This document shows, in pieces, positions 44,964 through 57,133 of a stretch of DNA of 64,000 nt. This DNA is from Gloeophyllum trabeum ATCC 11539. Lineage: Eukaryota > Basidiomycota > Agaricomycetes > Gloeophyllales > Gloeophyllaceae. Numbering within the stretch: position 1 is the first letter of the stretch; each line of letters starts with the position of its first letter. Both the position numbers and the translations under genes were made by a program. A model generated the notes under the pieces. The model ran no database searches. It worked only from the letters and a program-made list of their open reading frames with translations, and was not told where the DNA came from. Where the stretch lies: NCBI RefSeq assembly GCF_000344685.1, contig NW_006920411.1, positions 1,535,896-1,599,895 on the forward strand, read 5' to 3'.

Positions 44964-47900
44964 ATGAAGACGTGGTCGCGGTGGCCACGGACGCTGGTTG
45001 CTCTTCTCATCGTCTCCCTCGAGACTCCCATATGGTCTCGCCAGGCTGTATATTTTGGCGCTGAAGCTGCTGCACATGGATGGTCTGCGAGCAGGAAAGC
45101 GGAGACTCGGTACGATCTCGTGTGTGCCAGTGGCCACTTCCTCACTCTAATTCACGCCCAAATAGCGAGAAGGTCCGTGGACTGTGGTACCATGGCTTTG
45201 ATAATTACATGGACCACGGTGAGCTTTTTTCCATTAATAAGAAAGGCCCCATGTAACGGATCATTTATAGCTTTCCCTTTGGATGAGGTGGGCAAACCGA
45301 TGCCGAAGTTCTTACTACCTCTCAATACCTTTCAATCAGCTTGCACCGCTGTCGTGTACTGGCAGAGGTCCGGATTGGACGAACCCGTGAGTTATCTTAG
45401 TGATCCAGAGGTACCCCGCTTGAGCTTCCCTCAGAACAAATATCGCATCTAATGATGTCGCCGGAAACTTCTCCTTGACGCTGATCGATTCACTGGACAC
45501 TTTGGTCGTTCTTGGAGACAAGAAAGGCTTTGAAGACGCTGTCCGCAACGTCATTGGATGGGTATCGTTTGACGTGAACACTAAGCCACAAGTGTTCGAG
45601 ACAACGATCCGTGTACTGGGTGGTCTGTTATCCGGTCATATATTTGCCAACGAAAAGGGCGGGCCCTTTCATTTGCCTTGGTATCAGGGAGAACTCCTTA
45701 ACCTTGCTCACGACCTCGGTCGCCGTCTCCTTCCTGCCTTTGGTACACCTACCGGCATACCTTATGCTAGGGTACGGGATCTTGTGTACCATATCTCCCG
45801 AATACACTCTAACTGGTACATGAAGATAAATCTGCGGCACGGTGTCCAGCGCGGCGAAACTCTCGAGACCTGTTAGTGTGCTACATGAATTGCGTAGGGT
45901 CGCGAATCTGAATGATAAATAGGTACCGCGGGTGCAGGGTCCCTGATTTTAGAGTTCGGTACGCTGAGCCGCCTGGTCGGGGACGATAGATTCGAGAAGG
46001 CCGCGTACAAGGCTTTCTTTGCCCTATGGAACCGGAGGTCAGACATTGGGTTGGTGGGGAACACAATAAATACCTGGTCTGGGGTTTGGTCCTTTCTCCA
46101 TAGTGTAACTCGCACCTTCTGACAATCCTACTCTGTCAGGTTTGGACACACCCAGAGGTAACCGGTATAGGCGCCGGCATAGACTCCTTCTACGAGTATG
46201 CACTAAAATGGTACGTTTTGAGCGGTGCGTAGTAAGTTTCTGCGATTCCGTGGTTCAGGCCGCCTCTTACCAGGGTTCAGGCGAGATGGAGTTTTTGGAC
46301 GTCTGGCATGAATCATACGCTGCTATCATGCGGTATGCCCGGGCTACGGATGGATTCTGGGTAAGTGGGCCCGTGAACAAGTTACAGAACCCATAAAGTG
46401 AACACGATATAGTTTCGGAGCGTCAGCATGCACACAGGCGACATTGTTTATTATACGGTTAGTGGAATGCCCTTTTCCCCGAGTGTCAGGTCTCTGGTTG
46501 AACCTGAACAGACGGATTCCCTGTCTGCCTTCTGGGCTGGCCTGCAAGTCCTAGCTGGTGATGTCGAGAATGCAATCAAGGCTCACCTTGTCTGTGCGTA
46601 GCATTCCAACTCTCGGCTTGGCCGGAGCGTTACTTACCATAATAATGCTAATGATCAGATTGGAATATTTGGAAGAGGCATGCTGGACTTCCCGAGGTTT
46701 ATGACACCAATTTTATGTATGCGACATCGCTTCAGTACCCCTTACGACCCGGTATGTTCATTTCACAACTGCCATTGTTCCTTGCGTTGAACATACGACT
46801 TAGAATTTGTGGAGTCTACCTGGTACTTATACAGGGTTTGTGTGGATAACGACTTTGCACAGTCTATCATCTCACGATCATTTAGGCAACGGGGGATCCA
46901 TTCTATCTAGATGTCGGGGAGCGTATCTTGAATGATATCACAATGCGAGCCAAGGTCGAATGTGGATTGGCCGGCATTCAAGACTTGCGTACGAACCAAA
47001 GGGACGACCGCATGGAGTCCTTCGTGTTGTCTGAAACCCTCAAGGTTCGTCATCTTGCCATCGTCAACGAGTCTTTCATCGAATTCCTGCCAGTATCTCT
47101 TCCTGTTGTTTGATGAGGACAACCCATTCAATCACGACGATTCGAATTCCGTCTTCACGACCGAAGGTCATATACTCGTCCTTCCTTCTGAGCACATAAA
47201 ACCCGTCTCCCGAGCTCGCCGGAAACTTCGGCGAGTAGAGCATTTACAATGCCCTGCCTATCGCCCGCCTTTAGTAGCGATTGACGACTGGGAGAGGGGC
47301 ACAGGTTTGATAGGAGGACTTCTTGCTCGTGGAGACATCGATTATGCAAGAGAGTTAGTGGCTATGTTGCCCACCGAGGCGGACAAGATTCCATGGTCTC
47401 CCGAAGGTTGGTGTGATGTTCCTCAAGTGGAGCCATATGTAAGTCACAGCATACGAGCGTCCTCCATGAGGCACTGAACCTGTATTATCGATAGTCCTAT
47501 GATTTTCTGCTGTCGCCCAACGGGCAGGCAGTCCCCGAAGACGCCAGTCCTGGCCTCAATAAACTGCGATCTGTTCCAGACGGGTTCATTGTTCACAATG
47601 TTACCGGGATCCGGACCCATATCGTGAGGCGGCTAGACGGTAGAGGTTACGATGTGACCAAGCGTATGGACTTCCTCTCAATGCCAGACTTTCGTGGGTC
47701 TCACTGTCAATGCAGTAGGTCCCCATGCTGTCAAGACCGGCCAACTGGTATACATAAACGACACGGAACTCATTCTTGCGGCAGTGGACGGTGTGGGGCC
47801 TGTGGACAGCGACCAACGACACCATCGACGAAGTGTGGACGTCCACCTGCGATTCTTCGTAAATGCAGTGGATCCTACACTCGTCGGACAAGTGGCTATG

Positions 47901-48470
47901 CCCGAATTGATAGACGAGTCTTTCGTCACAGCTTACACAGCTCTTTTCGGAGCAGATCCACGGGTCTCCACCGAGGGCGGGCATCCGATTCGGTTTGGCC
48001 ATGGCCATGGCGTCCGAGTATCCCGTGATCGTATGAACGCCTTCGGTTGCCACACCTACGCTCGACAATACGACGACCATGCACTACTCGTTGACCGAGG
48101 AGGATGTACTTTCTTGGAGAAACTGCTTCACGCACAGGCTGCGGGAGCCTCGGGAGTTGTTGTGATCAGTGACGACGAACTCCCCTTGAACCCTTCCGCT
48201 GATCAAGCTGAGATTGAGGCTGCCGGGACATCCTTGGACGAGGTCGTAATCGTAGTTCTCAAGAAATCGGCAGGCGAGAATATCCTGGACATGCTGGAAA
48301 GAGCCGAGATGCATGGCATGGGTCAACTAATGGTCGCGGTTGATCCTGAAGGGTTTTCGATCCCCATGGAAGGGCGTCATCAAGCAAAGACGCTGAAGGT
48401 TTACGATGACGCCAATAGGGTGTTGTATCTAAATGGCCATCCGTTATTGAATACAAGGTTAATGGTATGA
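44964..48470 (+). CDS. EDEM/Htm1-type GH47 alpha-mannosidase with PA domain
   Basis: Trims mannose from misfolded glycoproteins in the ER to mark them for ERAD. The N-terminus ([20 protein letters not shown]) is a signal peptide or signal anchor. GH47/EDEM blocks follow across many exons: [110 protein letters not shown] followed by [12 protein letters not shown], and FTTEGHIL with the conserved catalytic-site glutamate. The C-terminal part holds a protease-associated domain ([32 protein letters not shown]), as in EDEM3. No HDEL/KDEL tail is present; it ends [12 protein letters not shown]. The stop is 16 bp from the stop of the convergent APT gene. Confidence 0.92.
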
Positions 48471-48486
48471 ATGGCATCCCAAAACT

Positions 48487-49206
48487 CTAATCATCGCTTT
48501 GGATAATTGAATATACCGGGGCATCGAGCTTTTCGGATCCTTTGAGGAAAGCCAGCTCTATGATGAAAAGGTACTCCAGGGTCTTGCCTCCCTGTATCGC
48601 TACGAGCTCTCCAGCGGCTTTTGCTGAACCACCTTGAGGCAGTCCCTGTCAACTTATGTGTATGCGGCATGGAAACAATGTCAACTTACCTGTGGCGATG
48701 AGATCGTCTACGACGACTACCGTCTGGCCTGGCTGTATTCCTTCTGCTTGCATCTCGAACACATCCTATTTTTTTATCTAGTAAACCAGATCTATGACTT
48801 TGAACGTCCAAGACACTTACTACGCCGTACTCCTTCTCGTACGAAGCGCTCACGCATTGCCCGGGAAGTTTACCCTTTTTCCGTACGGGTACGAATGCTG
48901 CACCAAGTCTAAGTGCTATGATGGGACCGAGGAGGAACCCTCGTGCATCGAGCCCGACGACTACATCGATTTTCTTGGACGTAGAGTTTGGAATCGTGTG
49001 AGAAGTCAAGTGGTGAACAAGATGTGTGATGAGCGTCTCAAAAGCGACGGGATTCCGTAGGATAGGGAAGATGTCCAGGAACACTATGCCCTGAGCTCAC
49101 TCCATTATAAAGTCTGGCAGTGGTCTACCATCGTTGGACGCACCTTCTTCGGGAAATCAGGGTGCTCAGATAGCTGACTCCTCAAGTACTCGACGTCGGA
49201 CATCAT
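48487..49206 (-). CDS. APT1: Adenine phosphoribosyltransferase
   Basis: Converts adenine and PRPP to AMP in purine salvage, in the cytosol. It starts MMSDVEYLRSQLSEHPDFPK at 49206. An intron GTGCGT..CTCAG leads to GIVFLDIFPILRNPVAFETL, the APRT N-terminal block. Then VVVGLDARGFLLGPIIALRL and FVPVRKKGKLPG follow, and after another small intron VFEMQAEGIQPGQTVVVVDD-type sequence with the PRPP-binding loop DDLIATGGSAKAAGEL, split by an intron after ATG. It ends SIIQSDD. About 185 residues, normal for the family. The ATG is doubled (ATGATG); either could be used. Confidence 0.92.
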
Positions 49207-49450
49207 GTCGAGGAAGCTGCGCGGATGGAAGTAAAAAAGCAACCCATGGTGATTTGGTGGTCGGATGTTATCATCGACCAGGCAAAAACCTTTTTTAAAA
49301 CAGCCCACTGGATCTACCAGATTTGATTTCAGACAATCCGTCGTACAGACTACGTCGATGTCATGATGCTCATAGATTGACCCGCGTAGCATAATGTAAC
49401 AGGATGGCATAGGCAATACAGAGCACATAGCAAAACAAAAGTAACGACGG

Positions 49451-50448
49451 TCAGACGGATTCCAGGATCTCGGGCTCCTTGAAGTCCTTCACCACCCGCG
49501 TGCCAGTCTCCTGCGCGGCAGTCAAATACCCGTGCAAGGAATAACGAGCAGTAGGGACTCACATCCGTCGACTCCCCGTGCAGCTCCAGCAACTTCGACA
49601 CATCGAACTTGGGAGCCTTGAGGATCTTAGCCTTGCGGACGTAGACGTTCTGGAGGGGGTATATGCTCCTTGTTGCCTTCTCGATCTCACGGCCAATAGC
49701 CTCAGGGATGAACTTCTGCACCAACTCCTTCAAGTCGCAGCTAGTGGCCTCCCGTGTCATGATCTCGAACATCTTTTTACGGATCTCCCGAATCTGACTC
49801 GACTGAGCGTACGTTGTCTTCTTTACCTGCGACTGGCGGCGCTTAGTAAAGCCGATAGCAAAGAGGCGGAGGAGGTAGCCGTCGGTCGTCTTGACGTCAA
49901 CGTGGGCTTCGATGAGAGTCTGCCATTTGCGGACGAGTGACCGCAGCTTGTCGGAGGTGAAGTCCATGCCGTGGAAGTTGGTGAGGCAGTTCTTGCCCTG
50001 GACCTCGTCGATCCGTAGCTTGATCTTGCGGAAGGCCTGTTCCTCATCCTTGTTGAGGTCAGCCAGCGAGACTTCGATGATACGACCCTTCAAGGAGTCA
50101 TTCGCGTTCTCTGTTAGGTTCGTAAGTAACCTCGCGAGCTCGAGCAAGCTCTCCAAGACGCACTCAACCCAGAAGATCGGTTCACGAGGGTCTTGCCCGC
50201 ATTCTTCACCTCGAAGATTGACGGGGCTTTGATATCGTACCAATCTACGCGCAGGAGCATAAGTCGAGATAGATGACACACAATCGAGGATATGCGTACC
50301 CTTGCGAGAGAAAGGGTCGACGACCTTCTTCTTGATACCCTTCTTACCCTTGGATAAACGCTTGTTCTGAGCAGAACGACCGTGCAGTCAGACATGTTGA
50401 TCCTCTTCGACCTCGGCGGAATGGCAGACCCACCTTGCCTACAGCCAT
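49451..50448 (-). CDS. RPS1: 40S ribosomal protein eS1 (S3a/Rps1)
   Basis: Component of the small ribosomal subunit platform. A very short first exon (MAVGK) is followed by introns in the usual ribosomal-protein style, then [37 protein letters not shown] and NRSSGL. The bulk is one large exon with [80 protein letters not shown] and [20 protein letters not shown]. The last exon gives [19 protein letters not shown]. Length is about 255 residues, matching the family. It is divergent from ATG10, with 196 bp between starts. Confidence 0.94.
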
Positions 50449-50644
50449 TTTGGAGCCCTACGCCGTACTATCGACCGCAGAGGATGAAAGCCGGCACTTG
50501 GTCGGGCTATGTTTTGGGACGAGGACGGTGTCTTGCGCGACACTATGAGGCGGATGGCCGATGCCGTGAGGCTTGAACCTTATCCTAGCAACTGCACAGT
50601 TGTTCCCACGCTGTGTCCCTACTGTCCGACGCTCATGTCAAGTT
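50449..50644. promoter_or_regulatory. Shared 196 bp divergent promoter, eS1 and ATG10
   Basis: A constitutive ribosomal-protein gene and an autophagy gene start back-to-back 196 bp apart. No TATA box was apparent. Role inferred from spacing only. Confidence 0.5.
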
Positions 50645-51413
50645 ATGACAACGTCGAACATCACGCGTTCACAGTTCGCGGATGCGTGTAAAGCTCTTTT
50701 GGAGCGTCTGCGGGACGATGGCGACCGATTGGCACAACGGCATCTGCAAGGTTGGACCTGGGTAGAGCATCCTGTGCGCTGGTAGCTTCGAGAGGTCTTG
50801 CCGACTTTCTCAATGCAATCTGCAGACAATCGCTGGTCTAGGGTATCTTTCGAGAACGGCTTTCCTCTCCCGCAGGCCTGGGGATGAAGGAGATGTCTCT
50901 CAGGTATTAGAAGTTGAGGAAGAGGACATGGTAGAAGAAGCCGATGATGCTGCTACTATCCCGCACAGATCGGACGGCATCACTTCGCGCCAGTATATTG
51001 TCTACTCACCGACGTTTCAGGTTCCCGTGTTGTACTTCACGGTCCACGACTCCCGTGCGTGATTCGTTGTCTGTTGCATGACTGGCGAGACTCAACTAGT
51101 TCCAGATGGGACACCGCTGTGTCTCGGTGACTTGATCCAGACTTCGCTGTTTAAACCAGACTCTCTGCCTCCCTCTGAGATCACTTCATTCGGGCTTTCA
51201 CCCGAGTCCTCCCCCTTTCCGATGCTATCCCAAGGCGATCACCCTACACTGGGGACACCATGCTGGTACTTGCATCCGTGCGAGACGCCGAAGGCCGTCG
51301 GGGAGATCATGGCGGAGATCCAGCGGCCTGAGTGGACACAGGCCGAGTATCTCACTCAGTGGTTGAGGACATGGTTCGCTGTACTCAGTGGTGTTGTTGA
51401 CCTCCGACCGTAG
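50645..51413 (+). CDS. ATG10: Autophagy E2-like enzyme ATG10
   Basis: Conjugates Atg12 to Atg5 during autophagosome formation. It starts MTTSNITRSQFADACKALLE at 50645, and the first exon ends LQGWTWVEHP. An intron GTGCGC..CTGCAG is followed by TIAGLGYLSRTAFLSRRPGD and an acidic linker. The core reads RQYIVYSPTFQVPVLYFTVH, then after a GTGCGT..ACTAG intron PDGTPLCLGDLIQTSLFK, and SQGDHPTLGTPCWYLHPCET, where the HPC cysteine is the expected catalytic residue. The tail YLTQWLRTWFAVLSGVVDLR is the usual helical end. About 215 residues. Confidence 0.88.
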
Positions 51414-51801
51414 ATTTAGGATTGAGTATTAATGGCCGGAAATATGTAGAATTGTGACGCTAGCACGGAAGTACCATAACGATTCCAAGCCGATTCTGCC
51501 ATCATGAATGGGACATGCATGATCATTCCAAGACCCGGTCGGCTATACTTGGGTGCTATTCACATGCCCGCCGCCGTGCAGAGGACTGTTTATAACCGCA
51601 GGTCAGCGAGGATGCCCGGTACGGCTATACGCTGCTATACGAGCCCCTTGTGCGGAGGTAGGTCGACTGATACACATCATTCCACGTCGAACGGCCGCTG
51701 CTGATTTGTCTCACTGCTCGCCTTATTCTCGTACGATCGGGCAAGGCCGAACTATTATCATATCGATAGGCGTTCTGCGGGACTCGTGTACGGTGTTGCA
51801 G

Positions 51802-53324
<1,523 letters not shown>

Positions 53325-53803
53325 TTGGACCATTGGCTGCCACATTTTTCCTAAGGGCATCGAGGACGACGGGAGGGACAATGATTGTATTACTGTCATA
53401 TTTGTATATCCATAGGAATTTGTAGACGTGCGTCGAATCTCTCTGTTGCTCAGATGTTCGACGTGAATTTTCAGCAGTGTTCGTTGGGTGCAAGAAATGG
53501 TTTACGAATAAGGAACGACGCGATAAGGATGCCGTGATAATAGGCCGGCATCAGCTCCCGCACTTATCATGGTGTGGCTCAAGAGTATTTGCAGGTTCTG
53601 CACTACTAAGGGCGATGGGAGTGTCGTTGGTGTCCCTTATCGTCAAGCTTCCGGGATACTTCCGTCATCAAGAAGATACGGATGATGGTCCTGGGCGTAT
53701 GTGGTCAGCTTAAGGTTATAAAGACCTGACAAGCCCCGCTGTGAAGGTTCGATTCTGTCCCTTTCCTCTGAGACGCTCAAGAATCCCTAGTTCACGATTC
53801 GAC
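53325..53803. other. Intergenic upstream of MFS transporter 1
   Basis: The 479 bp contain the 3' flank of the thiolase gene and the promoter of the transporter, with TATAAAG at 53717-53723, 81 bp before its ATG. No gene was seen. Confidence 0.55.
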
Positions 53804-56289
53804 ATGGCTTCCTTAGACGAAAAGAACGTACTCGATGACGCCAAGGCGGTTTCTGCTTCTCAGGAGGACTTACCGGTGGACGAGAAGCGCGGACCTCTCA
53901 CAACTGTCTCCGAGGTGAGCTCAGCAGAAGGAGACGAGGCCTTGCAGCTTGTCGGGAAGGAGCGCACCGCTCAATTTAGCGATGAATATAATCGCAAGTT
54001 GAGGAGGAAGTTGGTAGGTCCCTTGCTAGTGGACACCACGCATAGCCGGCATTTTATTCACAAAAAATCAGGACTTATGGATCCCGCCCCTTTGCGCAGC
54101 CGTTTACTTCACTCAATTTCTGTAAGTTCGTGATGCGTCTTCGCTCGGGTTTGTGCTTACCATCCGCTCCCGTTCCTGCTAGAGACAAGACTTCTCTTAA
54201 CTATGCTAGGTAAAGGCTTTTCACCCCTCGTGATCCTGTGCGACACTCAGCATGCACTGCAGTATCATGGGTCTTCCCATAACGGGGCAGGTAAATGGCT
54301 TGCATGTTCGCTCCCGTCAATATTTTGATACTCTTCATAGCATTATAATCTCGTGTCTATGGCGTTCTATCTCGGTAGGATTATGTTTGTGATTATAAAC
54401 TCTGACCTCTCTCAATTCCAATTGCAGGATTCCTATTCTGGGAGTTCCCCACTGTCTATATATCTCAGAAACTGAGAGTAGCAAAATACTTAGGTATTTG
54501 GGAACAAAGTCTATCGAATAGCCATGCTGAACGCGAGATGACAGGGGCAAACGTCGTGATATGGGGGGCTGTCCTGATGCTGCACGCCTCGACGACTTCA
54601 TTCGGTGGTTTCTTCGCCCTTCGATTCATCCTTGGTGCGATGGTTCTTTTATTTTCCTTATGACGAGTCGCAATCTAAGAGGTATTCCAGGCATGTGCGA
54701 GAGCTGCGTCGCGCCCCTCCTGATCCTCATTATCTCCATGTTCTATAAGAAGAATGAGCAAGTGCGTGCTAAGTAATGTCTGATGCAGGGTTTAGGGTGT
54801 TGAACAAATGTTGGGGATATGTGCAGGCGTCGCGGATTTCGTGGTTCTACGTCATGGTAAGTATTAGCTCGCCTCTTAACCCGAGCAGGTTCTGATCGGC
54901 CTTGCTTGTAGAACGGTCTAACACAAATCTTTGGCGGTTTCGTCGCATACGTACGTTGTCGCCAAGCTCTGAGGATGTGCAGCTATACACGGGCTTTTCA
55001 AGGGAGTCTCTTTCTCTAATGACCGGTCGATTGCCCCATACAAGATCATATACCTCCTTTTGGGTGGTATGGCCATTGTGGTCGGCATATCTATACTGAT
55101 CTGGATGCCTGACTCTCCCATTCATGCTCAACTCCTGTCAAAAGAGGAGCGCATCGCGGCTCTGGAGAGAGTCCGTGATGACCAAGTAGGCGTGGAGAAC
55201 CACCAACTGAAGAAAGACCAAGTTGTCGAGGCGCTTACAGATGTCCGCACATGGCTCATAGTTCTGACGACCATGCTGAGTGAGTGATCTCTTGAATTAA
55301 TGGAGAGGTGGACAATATTTACGTCTGGCTAGCGAGTATTCCTAATGGAGCTCTGAGCAACTGTGAGTCTTCCTGCTTTGTTGCCATCATGGCGTCATAT
55401 GCGAGCCCGAGTCCCAGTCAGCAACATTATCATCAAGGGATTCGGATACACGTATGATACTCCGTTCATATCGTCGACATAAGAATATTCTCACCACAGG
55501 CCGAAGTTCCAAACAGACGCTCATACTGTCCACTCCGGGTGGTGCGGTAGCCGCGGCCACGACCTTGCTCTGTGGCTGGTATTCTGACAAGAAGGCAGGT
55601 CTCGAAGGCTTCCACTGTCAGTAACAGACCTAAGCGAGACGTATCTTCAGGGCGAGCGAATGCTTCCAATCATATTCGCAATCGTGCCGACGATCGTGGG
55701 CGCAGGTTCGGAGACTAACCTTTGTATTGGATCCCAAATCATCAATCGATTGCATTTACAGCTATGTTGATTGGTCTGAATCACACCGCGCAGAAGGGTG
55801 TCCTCTTGTTCGGTAAGGTTTTTGCTAGTTAATGTTGTCACCTTTACCGAGTTTTATCCAGCGTCATATCTGATCGGAACATTCGGGAGCGCTTTGTCAT
55901 CAGTATACGCCTATAATGCGAGTAATACCAGCGGCCATACTAAGAAAGTACGTCTCCGTTTCATCTTCTAGCTTCATGAATTTATCTTGAGAACACAGTC
56001 CACCATCAACGCCATGACGCTCTTTACCTTCAGTATCGGGAATATCATTGGGACCGAGATCTTTCAACCGAAGGATGCTCCTGACTACATTCCGGGAAAG
56101 ACTGCTATTATGGTCCTGCTCATCGTGCAACTCGGTGTCTCCTTCTTGCTTCGCTGGATCAATATTCGGTTGAACAAGCGCAGGCAAGTGCGACTGCAGG
56201 AGGAGAAAATCAGGCGAGGCTGGACGGACGAAGATCTGCAGAAGGAGCGGGAGCGACACGCGTTCGCCGACTTGACCGATAAACAGTGA
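53804..56289 (+). CDS. MFS anion:cation symporter 1 (allantoate permease type)
   Basis: Twelve-helix plasma-membrane transporter of the ACS (Dal5/Tna1) family; the substrate is unknown. The hydrophilic N-terminus begins MASLDEKNVLDDAKAVSASQ and ends RKLRRKL before the first intron. Membrane blocks follow over many exons: IPPLCAAVYFTQF with SLNYASIMGLPITGQ, YNLVSMAFYLGFLFWEFPTV, VIWGAVLMLHASTTSFGGFF, GMCESCVAPLLILIISMFYK, SWFYVMNGLTQIFGGFVAY, IIYLLLGGMAIVVGISILIW, the linker LLSKEERIAALERVRDDQVG, TPGGAVAAATTLLCGWYSDK, VGAAMLIGLN, and INAMTLFTFSIGNIIGTEIF. The last in-frame codons read DLTDKQ then TGA at 56287-56289. Its paralogue splices at that point; a parallel splice to CTAG at 56364 would add about 39 residues instead. 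Confidence 0.88.
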
Positions 56290-57133
56290 GTGAGGATCTA
56301 TCCCTGCCTCGGCACGCCACCTGATGAGATCCGGCTAGGAATATATTCTTTGTGTACACGATCTAGTGGCAGCGTCGATAGCATACTAGATGAGGATGTG
56401 CATAGTATAAATCGTACATCTTCATACCCGGGCTCTGAAGCGCGGCCCGGGCAAGTGGCGCATGACGCACTAATTGAATGATACAGCGAGTAGTCAAAAT
56501 TGAGGGTCCAGGATAAGTGTATCGGGATGCCATTAGTCACGTCTTCTGGAGACACGACTACCTGTGCATTCAGAATCAGAGGGTACGCGCCTACAGGCAC
56601 CTCCCAGCAGTCATATGAGCGTAACCTTCCACTGGGACATGCGTGGCGGATGCCACGCCACGAGGGGAGTTATTAACACCAAAGTCGGTCTTGCCTAGGA
56701 GGGTCTGTTAATATCATGTTGTTAACCTGTTATCAACACGAGTTTGTGCAAACAATATTGAGCGACTTTTACACCGTACCCTAGTCGGGAGCTAACCGGC
56801 TGCTCAGGCCAATCAGCGTTGGTGCATGCTTTACGATGGTTGGGTCCTGGCATCAGACGAATACACTCGAGCTCTATTCTCAGTCTCAAGGCAGTTGAAT
56901 TCGAAGGCGTGCGGCCAGCGTGCACGGTACGTAAGTGTAGGTCCAAGTTTGCCGCGTGGCCGAGAATACAGTCCGGTAGGGCGCTATACCCGAAAGGAAA
57001 CGCATTGACAAGGACCCTGAGCCAGTCTCTTCGACTTCCTGAAGTCGATCAGAAAGCTACGTATAAATGACAATCAAGCATCAAGTAGCACATCCGATCC
57101 CCTCGGCGTCGTTGTCGCAGCTGGCTCTCCTTT
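56290..57133. other. Intergenic between the two MFS transporters
   Basis: The 844 bp contain a possible alternative last exon of transporter 1 (56365-56481, see that entry) and the transporter 2 promoter, with TATAAAT at 57062-57068, 72 bp before its ATG. No other gene was seen. Confidence 0.5.

Noticed and set aside
53740..53765. GGTTCGATTC-like T-loop suggesting a tRNA
   Set aside because: No acceptor stem, anticodon arm or D-arm can be folded around it; it lies in the 5' region of the transporter gene.
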